A stretch of DNA of 27,500 nucleotides from Halocaridina rubra (taxonomy: Eukaryota > Arthropoda > Malacostraca > Decapoda > Atyidae), in assembly GCA_037179515.1 (NCBI GenBank), contig JAXCGZ010017665.1, forward strand, positions 1 to 27,500, read 5' to 3'. The notes beneath the pieces are model-generated. The model was not told where the DNA came from and ran no database searches. It saw nothing but the letters and a program-made list of their open reading frames with translations. The first letter of the stretch is position 1; the number at the start of each line of letters is the position of its first letter. Made by a program: the position numbers and the translations under genes. Shown here piece after piece: positions 22,415 through 27,500 of the stretch.

Positions 22415-22625
22415 AAACCACGATTGAGGTTGAGAAGAAGCTGTAAAAGGAACGGAAAGCATTCAGAAGAATGCGTTCATTCCCTAGCTTAGCAGTTAGC
22501 TCAGAGGCTAGCCTCTTCTTTTGACATTCGGTGGTGTAGTTGGTAACGCCATGGCACAGTAATTATGTGTTTTACTTTCGAATCCCGGCCAGGGGCAAAA
22601 GAGATTTCGTGTTTTCACATACGTT
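22415..22625 (+). repeat. tRNA-like composite repeat, copy c
   Basis: On the plus strand: GAGGTTGAGAAGAAGCTG, AAAGCATTCAGAAGAATGCG, CGGTGGTGTAGTTGGTAACG, a B-box-like TTTCGAATCCCGGCCAGG, then GAGATTTCGTGTTTTCAC. It pairs with copy a as a long inverted repeat with copy b in the loop. Confidence 0.62.
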
Positions 22626-22639
22626 AATATGTTTATTTG

Positions 22640-22645
<6 letters not shown>

Positions 22646-22696
<51 letters not shown>
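22646..22696. repeat. (TA)n microsatellite
   Basis: About 50 bases of alternating TA just after copy c of the tRNA-like repeat. Confidence 0.95.
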
Positions 22697-22700
<4 letters not shown>

Positions 22701-22727
22701 TTACTTTATTTTTTTTTCCGCAGAGTT

Positions 22728-22791
22728 AAGGTATTTTGTTTTGACTCGGCCACTTCCCTTATCAGGGGGAATATGGCTCTTGTATATAAAG

Positions 22792-22844
<53 letters not shown>

Positions 22845-22845
22845 C
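22728..22845 (+). mobile_element. SINE 3' module with (ATT)n tail
   Basis: TTTTGACTCGGCCACTTCCC, TTATCAGGGGGAATATGGC, TCTTGTATATAAAG, then an (ATT)n tail of about 17 units. It is the same module as 7839-7890, 22940-23002 and 26451-26805. The short-repeat tail identifies it as the 3' end of a retroposon. Confidence 0.6.
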
Positions 22846-22884
22846 GTTCGGTTCCCCTGCATATCATAAAAGCAGTCCAAATGG

Positions 22885-23003
22885 GGCTGAACGAGGGGAC
22901 TTGGAATTCCCTCCTTTGTATTTTCTTCCTTCAAAGAGTCAAAGTATATTGCTTTGACTCAGCCTCCCCGTTGTAAGGGGGAATATAGTCCTTGTATTTG
23001 CGC
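22885..23003 (+). mobile_element. SINE 3' module, second copy
   Basis: AACGAGGGGACTTGGAATTC, CCTCCTTTGTATTTTCTTCC, TTCAAAGAGTCAAAGTATA, then TTTGACTCAGCCTCCCCG, TTGTAAGGGGGAATATAG. The first part also matches 26410-26450 upstream of the four-copy array, so the source element is longer than the shared core. Confidence 0.55.
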
Positions 23004-23575
23004 ACATTTTCTTTCTCTTATAAAGGCAGAGTGGCCACAGCCATAACAAATAATCGAGGCTGCTGGACTTCATCATATGCTACCAAGCTTTTAGGGATCT
23101 ATCAGGCCAGATAAACACATTTTCCTCTGAAACATATTTCTACCCTTGACAAGAATTCGAACCTACAGTACACTGGACAAAACACTTAGACACATATATG
23201 CACATTAAGTGAACTCGTTTGAGCATCATTTTGTCAAAGAGACTTATACCTCTATTTGGAAAGCTTTGTCCATGCACTCCTCTAAGGTGATATCTGAAGC
23301 ATAGTGTCTTGTGACGAGTAAAATAAGCCATCGTCTTTGATGTGTTTTCTCTACTCCATGTTGATTTTTAACAAGAAAACAACCTCGGTGAAAGATGGAG
23401 GGATTGTCACTGCTTTACTCTCATGATTTTAGTGGTTTTATATGTTTCTTAGGACAAACTAGAAATAGAAGAGTAGCGTTCTTTCTCTGCCTGTAGAGTC
23501 ACTTTATTTTATGACTTCTGTTACATTTGGGTTTTCGTAAGGTGGGGTGGAAGTGAGAGTTGGTCAGTCCATGTC
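23004..23575. other. Mostly unassigned; one B-box-like site
   Basis: A B-box-like AGGTTCGAATTC is readable on the minus strand at 23152-23164, but no A box is convincing. No gene recognised. Confidence 0.4.
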
Positions 23576-23625
23576 TAACATAGTATTGATCGTGGTTCGA
23601 ATCCCTTTGGTCACAGCCTCGCTTT
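23576..23625 (+). repeat. tRNA-like fragment with B box
   Basis: ATCGTGGTTCGAATCCCTTT contains a perfect GGTTCGAATCC (23594-23604). The preceding sequence does not form a clear tRNA 5' half, so this is a SINE fragment at best. Confidence 0.4.
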
Positions 23626-23679
23626 GATGCGAGTTATTGCTTTTGTCCGTGTTTGTTCAGTTGCTTCTTGATGTTTTTG

Positions 23680-23752
23680 TTCCTCCTCCTCCTCGTCGTG
23701 GTTGTTGTTGTTGTTAACGATAATAAATGCAGCAGCAACAACAACAACAACA

Positions 23753-23798
<46 letters not shown>

Positions 23799-23820
23799 TA
23801 ATAATAATAATAATAATAGA
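23680..23820. repeat. Compound trinucleotide repeats with a GTT/AAC hairpin
   Basis: (CCT)n at 23681-23693, (GTT)n at 23700-23717, a short loop, (CAA)n at 23733-23751, then (AAT)n to 23819 with one GAT interruption. The GTT and AAC blocks are complementary and form a potential 15-bp stem. Confidence 0.9.
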
Positions 23821-23984
23821 TAAATGCCCTGGAGACACCCCTGCAGTACCCATTTCTGCCTAAAAGGAGCAGATGTCCCTCACTTAGTCACCAACGTCCC
23901 TTAATTAAAATCTTCAATTAAGAAATCAATTACACCAATTAGGAAATCAATGAATATTTACGCATCATTAGTCAAGGCTTCAGT

Positions 23985-24036
23985 CATCAATAGCCCTGAA
24001 TAATAAGGGCCATCAATAGCCCTGAATAATTAGGGC
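23985..24036. repeat. Two tandem 26-bp units
   Basis: CATCAATAGCCCTGAATAAT followed by AAGGGC or TAGGGC: 23985-24010 and 24011-24036 differ at one base. Confidence 0.92.
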
Positions 24037-24685
24037 CATGGAGAGGGGCATAAATGGAAGGCTGGATACAATGGATAGGAGAAGGGCTGCTGATATAATT
24101 CTAACGTTTGGTTTTTCGTTTATTTGGGGGTTGAAGTACGTGTGTGTGTGTTTGCTGGGTAAGGCCTAGGGAGTCTCCATTGTGTCTAGAGGAATAATGT
24201 AGTATATATTTTTTTACGTAAGAGGATGTATGATGCACGTGTGTTGGATGCTTAGAAGGAAATTTATTTTAGAAGAATTACTAATTTTGGTCTTAGTTTG
24301 AAGAACTGTGGATTGACGTGTTCAGTGTACTGAGTGGAATATTTGTGTTAGGTGTTTTTGGTTTACAGTATAATGTGTACACGTGTAATGGGTGCTGAGA
24401 AGGAAATTTATTTCGGGTGAGTGACTAATCCTGGTCTTAGTTTGATGGATAATGGGTGCACGTGTGGAGGGTGCTGAGATGGAAACTTGTCTTGGTTAAA
24501 TGGCTCCGCTTTTTGTATTGGTTTGGAGGATAATGGGTGCACATGTGTTTGGTTACCAGGCGAGGTTTTTGCTTTGGGTGAATGACATTGTTCATGCTTC
24601 TCTGCGTTGGTTATAGAATGCGTATGACTTTGCTTGTTTTGTGTGAAAAAAGAGTTGTTCAGAATCTTGGATTTGGGTATAAAGT

Positions 24686-24688
<3 letters not shown>

Positions 24689-24762
<74 letters not shown>
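24689..24762. repeat. (AG)n microsatellite, about 36 units
   Basis: An uninterrupted purine tract inside one unit of the right tandem array. Arg-Glu frames across it are artefacts. Confidence 0.97.
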
Positions 24763-24767
<5 letters not shown>

Positions 24768-24864
24768 CTGTTTTTGGTCTTTCGCAAAGAGGATTATGGG
24801 TGAATGCGTGCTGGTTACAGGGAAAAAATATTGTTTTAGTTTGTTTTTTTTAATTTTGAGCTAA

Positions 24865-25335
24865 AGCATTACATGAGGACGTGTGCTAGTCGGCACTCCC
24901 AGATCTGCTTAAGGTTCATTATTACACTCTTGTTCAGAAAAGTTTAATGTATGCAATAAAATTTACTTATTTTGGGTTTTAGCATAGGTCACTATATAAT
25001 TTTCGTGCTTTTCCCTCCAATTCCCTTATATCCTTAATCCCCTCTCCTTTTTTCCCCTCCTATCCTATCCCATCCTACCTATCTACCATGAACAAATAAC
25101 AATAATGTAATTAGTATCATGAACTTCATATGTGCATTCAAAAAAGAATCATAAAACACAGAGATATAAATGTATATACATTTGGTGCTGGATGTACTCT
25201 TAATATGCAAGGATTGTATATTGCATAATGTAGTTTTAAGTGAGTGATATTGTATTGGGTCTTGAATATAAAAGTTGTAGTTGTAGTGGTAAAAAGTGAA
25301 AATTTATATTCCAGATGAATGAATTTTCTTGATCT
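24865..25335. other. Unassigned block interrupting the right tandem array
   Basis: It lacks the array phrase and has a pyrimidine-rich core (25008-25085, CCCTCC, CTATCCTATCCCATCC, CTACCTATCTACC) followed by AT-rich sequence with AAAAAAGAATC. It may be an inserted element; no termini or duplication were found. Confidence 0.35.
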
Positions 25336-25799
25336 TTGCTTTGGAGACTAAAAGAATGCACGTGTGTAGGGTGCTGGGAAAGACTCTTTTAGATAAGACT
25401 CAATTTGGTCTTGTTTTACAGGATATTGGATGCGTATGTGCTTGAACTTAGAGAAAATTGTTTTGGGTGAGGACCTTTGTTTTGTATCTTAGCTTAGAGG
25501 ATTAGTGTATGTATCTTGGTTACAGGGAAAGACTTATGTTGTTGGGTGAGTGTCTGTGTGTTTGCCTTTGATTTAGAGTATAATAATTGAACTCGTGGTA
25601 GTTACAAGGAAAGTTATTTTTGGGGATGAGTAACTGTTATATTGGTCTTGATTTAGAGGATAAAAGGTGTTCTTGTTTATGTTCAGGGAAGAGGTTATTG
25701 TAATGAGTAAATAACTAATTTGCTTTGAGGATAGTCATTTTGGTTAAGTACCTTTGTGTGTGGTCTTAGTTTAAAGGATATGCATAATTTTGTACCGTA

Positions 25800-25971
25800 T
25801 TTGTGTTCTCTAATTCGTCCCCATTTGAATGGGGGTGGACACAGATATGTTGGAGCTTGAGGATTTAGGCTGGATGCCTTTCCTAATGCTTCACAGTGGG
25901 ATCGAACCCGCATTATTCAGGCTTATCACTTTCGGACGTGTGCACAGAACCACTGAGCTACCGAGACCCCC
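25800..25971 (-). mobile_element. tRNA-derived SINE-like element
   Basis: On the minus strand it starts GGGGGTCTCGGTAGCTCAGT with a clear A box (TAGCTCAGTGG). It continues GTTCTGTGCACACGTCCGAA and has a perfect B box in GCGGGTTCGATCCCACTG (25898-25909). The body AGGAAAGGCATCCAGCC follows, then CCCATTCAAATGGGGACG. The tRNA-like head is the best preserved in the window, but the acceptor and anticodon arms do not form a regular cloverleaf and a non-tRNA body continues, so it is a SINE. Confidence 0.75.
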
Positions 25972-26339
25972 TTGATAAAGTGTACTTACAACAATCAAGA
26001 ATGTGACTGACCACCAGGCGTTATTTTGATATTCTTTTGATGTGATCAAAGTAATATTTTTTGTTCGTCCAGGTGTCGCTCCCATAAATGAAAAAAAAGA
26101 AAAAAAAATTATAATTCACACACATATATTTTGCATTTGGTTCTACAGGCATTACACATGGCCTTGTACCAGCATTCTCTATCTGAATTGCATAACTGGA
26201 CATTGGAATCTTGTTCATGAAATTTACATACACAGCACTTCATTATTTACTTAATCAATCTGAACTTTAAGCATCCTCTGCCTCCCATAGTCCATTCTCT
26301 CGGCATATTTTATTTCTTACACTCTCCTATGGCTGGGGA
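25972..26339. other. Intergenic, no gene seen
   Basis: AT-rich, A-run near 26090-26108. Open frames on both strands show no family resemblance. Confidence 0.45.
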
Positions 26340-26450
26340 CAAGAATCCCACCTCCTTATTCCCTCGAGTGTCGCGTAAAGTCGACTAAATGGCGCGAAAT
26401 GAGAAGACTATGAATCCTCCCCTTTCATATTTTCCTCCCTCGAAGAAACA
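26340..26450 (+). mobile_element. SINE-related leader upstream of the 88-bp array
   Basis: AGAATCCCACCTCCTTATTC, GTGTCGCGTAAAGTCGAC and AATCCTCCCCTTTCATATT lead into the array. CCTCC...TTTCATATTTTCCTCCC resembles 22905-22935 before the SINE module at 22940. Confidence 0.4.
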
Positions 26451-26805
26451 AGGCATCTAGGTGTGTGCTTTGATTCTGCCACACTCCCTACAAGGGGGGT
26501 TCACCACCATTGTATATAGAAACAAGTATAAAAAAAAACAAGGCATCTAGGGGTGTGCTTTGATTCTGCCATTCTACAAGGGGGGTTCACCAACATTTTA
26601 TATAGAAACAAGTATATAGAAAAATAAGGCATCTTGGTGTGTGTTTTGATTCTGCCACTCTCCTTACAAGGAGGGTTCACCACCTTTGTATATAGAAACA
26701 AGTATATAGGAACACTAGGCATCTATGTGTGTGTTTTGATTCTGCCACTCTCCGCACAAGGGGGGTTCACCACCATTGTATATAGAAACAGGGATAAAGA
26801 AAATT
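26451..26805 (+). repeat. Four-copy tandem minisatellite, unit about 86-90 bp, derived from a SINE 3' module
   Basis: Units start at 26451, 26541, 26627 and 26717. Each reads AGGCATCTAGGTGTGTG, TTTTGATTCTGCCACTCTCC, TACAAGGGGGGTTCACCACC, then ATTGTATATAGAAACAAGTA. The unit core is the same module found singly at 7839, 22741 and 22951. The open frames on both strands simply repeat with the unit. Confidence 0.92.
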
Positions 26806-26917
26806 ATGATAATCACAGTTGATGTACTTTTACCAACTGCACTTTGGTTGAGGACTCTCACTTATGTACCCCATAAATGAGGGTATTTTACTGCTTTTAT
26901 TTTGAGTAAATGACTTT

Positions 26918-27206
26918 GGCCCGATTTCTTAAACAGTGTAAACTTAGGATACCATATTGTTAGTTAGCTAGACACACAAATGGATTTCATAAACGCATCT
27001 GACGCGGTTCTGTGTAGGGCTAGGAGCTAGACACGCAAATGGATTTCATAAGCGTATCTGACGCGGTTCTGTGTATGGCTAGGATCCCGTACGGAATCCT
27101 AGCCATATACAGAACCGCGTCAGATGCGTTTATGAAATCCATTTGTATGTGTCTAGCTAACTAACAATATGGTATCCTAGGTTTACACTGTTTAAGAAAT
27201 CGGGCC
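26918..27206. mobile_element. Foldback (long inverted-repeat) element with duplicated left arm
   Basis: The ends are GGCCCGATTTCTTAAACAGT and its exact inverted copy ACTGTTTAAGAAATCGGGCC. The right arm (27091-27206) is almost fully complementary to the left arm around CCGTACGG, except that the left arm carries a 59-bp tandem duplication. There is no coding capacity. Flanks read GACTTT and TTATAAG, with no clear target-site duplication, so the superfamily is unknown. Confidence 0.82.
26966..27083. repeat. 59-bp tandem duplication inside the foldback left arm
   Basis: AGCTAGACACACAAATGG and AGCTAGACACGCAAATGG begin units 26966-27024 and 27025-27083. Each contains GCGGTTCTGTGTA and ends GGCTAGG; few differences by eye. 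The right arm holds only one counterpart. Confidence 0.93.
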
Positions 27207-27392
27207 TTATAAGAATAATGGCTTTGTAAGTGATTACCGTTTTCTATAATTATTATTAATCTAGGATAATTAATGACTGCATTTTCATTAATTGATTTCT
27301 GGTAATGAAGTCTTTGATATTTATGAGATTGTATTGTTCAGTTATTGATTTTGGGTAATGATACTATTTGCTTCTTGCTTGATGGTAAAGGC
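27207..27392. other. Intergenic, no gene seen
   Basis: AT-rich sequence with repeated TTAATTGATTT-like words. The 5' limit of the LINE fragment that follows is uncertain. Confidence 0.4.
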
Positions 27393-27500
27393 ACACACGC
27401 AGTGATAGAAGCTCAAGGGCCGGTATTAGAGAACATCAACCTTACAGCCACAGAGGTATGCCAAGCGCTGATGGATTTAGATGTTCATAAAGCTACAGGT
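27393..27500 (+). pseudogene. LINE reverse transcriptase fragment, cut by the window end
   Basis: The frame from 27393 reads THAVIEAQGPVLENINLT then ATEVCQALMDLDVHKATG to the last base, with no stop. The pattern (L/I)xxxEVxxALxxLxxxKAxG is the start of the reverse transcriptase domain in CR1, jockey and related LINEs, where it normally continues PDGI. Intact frame up to the window edge; whether the element is complete cannot be seen. It could belong to the same family as the C-terminal remnant at 20394-20800. Confidence 0.75.

Larger units (their letters stand above)
24222..25790. repeat. Degenerate tandem array, unit about 60-90 bp
   Basis: The phrase GGATAATGGGTGCACGTGTG, then GGGTGCTGAGAAGGAAATT, then TATTTTGGGTGAATGACT, then TTTTGGTCTTAGTTTGA recurs. 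Unit starts are near 24222, 24309, 24368, 24447, 24528, 24617, 24791, 25352, 25421, 25500, 25577, 25659, 25728 and 25777. It is interrupted by an (AG)n tract and by unrelated sequence (24865-25335). A final related phrase (TTTTGAGTAAATGACTTT) lies at 26900 next to the foldback element. Confidence 0.6.

Noticed and set aside
25898..25971. Functional tRNA gene candidate with good A and B boxes
   Set aside because: The arms do not fold into a regular cloverleaf and a SINE body follows, so it was called a SINE.

Overview
The window is eukaryotic nuclear DNA: AT-rich, gene-poor, with spliced genes, very long (TA)n, (CT)n, (AG)n and (AAT)n microsatellites, tRNA-derived SINE-like repeats, decayed non-LTR retrotransposons and many small inverted-repeat DNA transposons. 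This texture fits an arthropod, most likely a decapod crustacean. That is an inference from repeat style; no marker gene here fixes the species.

The one gene that can be read completely is LSM5 on the + strand, in three coding exons (9050-9086, 11167-11363, 14236-14268). It encodes an 88-residue Sm-like protein of the U6 snRNA-binding LSM2-8 ring and the mRNA-decay LSM1-7 ring. Its introns are about 2.1 and 2.9 kb, and a polyadenylation signal lies at 14369. Divergent to it, on the - strand near 6.9 kb, is a possible first coding exon (6853-6910) of an unrecognised gene. A second ATG-to-donor exon of identical length lies 191 bases further along that strand (6662-6719).

Everything else is repeat or unassigned sequence. 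0-5 kb: a degenerate tandem array with a LINE coding fragment in it, (TA)n tracts, a 404-bp palindromic mariner-like MITE and a 310-bp hAT-like MITE with target-site duplication. 5-9 kb: a tRNA-like SINE, trinucleotide tracts, a second SINE-like block, and a degenerate tandem array that runs up to the LSM5 promoter region. 11.4-13.0 kb, in LSM5 intron 2: a pogo/Tigger-like non-autonomous element filled with internal tandem units and a possible LINE tail. 16.8-21.3 kb: a second copy of the SINE, a DNA-transposon end, a CR1/L2-like LINE C-terminal remnant, and a perfect 171-bp palindrome between (TA)n arrays. 21.4-24.0 kb: a cluster of tRNA-like units including an inverted pair. 24.2-27.5 kb: a second large degenerate tandem array, a tRNA-like SINE, a four-copy 88-bp minisatellite, a 289-bp foldback element whose left arm is duplicated, and the start of a LINE reverse transcriptase running off the end.

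I see no operon, CRISPR array, viral genome or coherent new multi-gene system. The most unusual items are the duplicated ATG exon, the three long palindromic elements, the inverted tRNA-like cluster and the recurring degenerate tandem arrays with units of about 80-100 bp.
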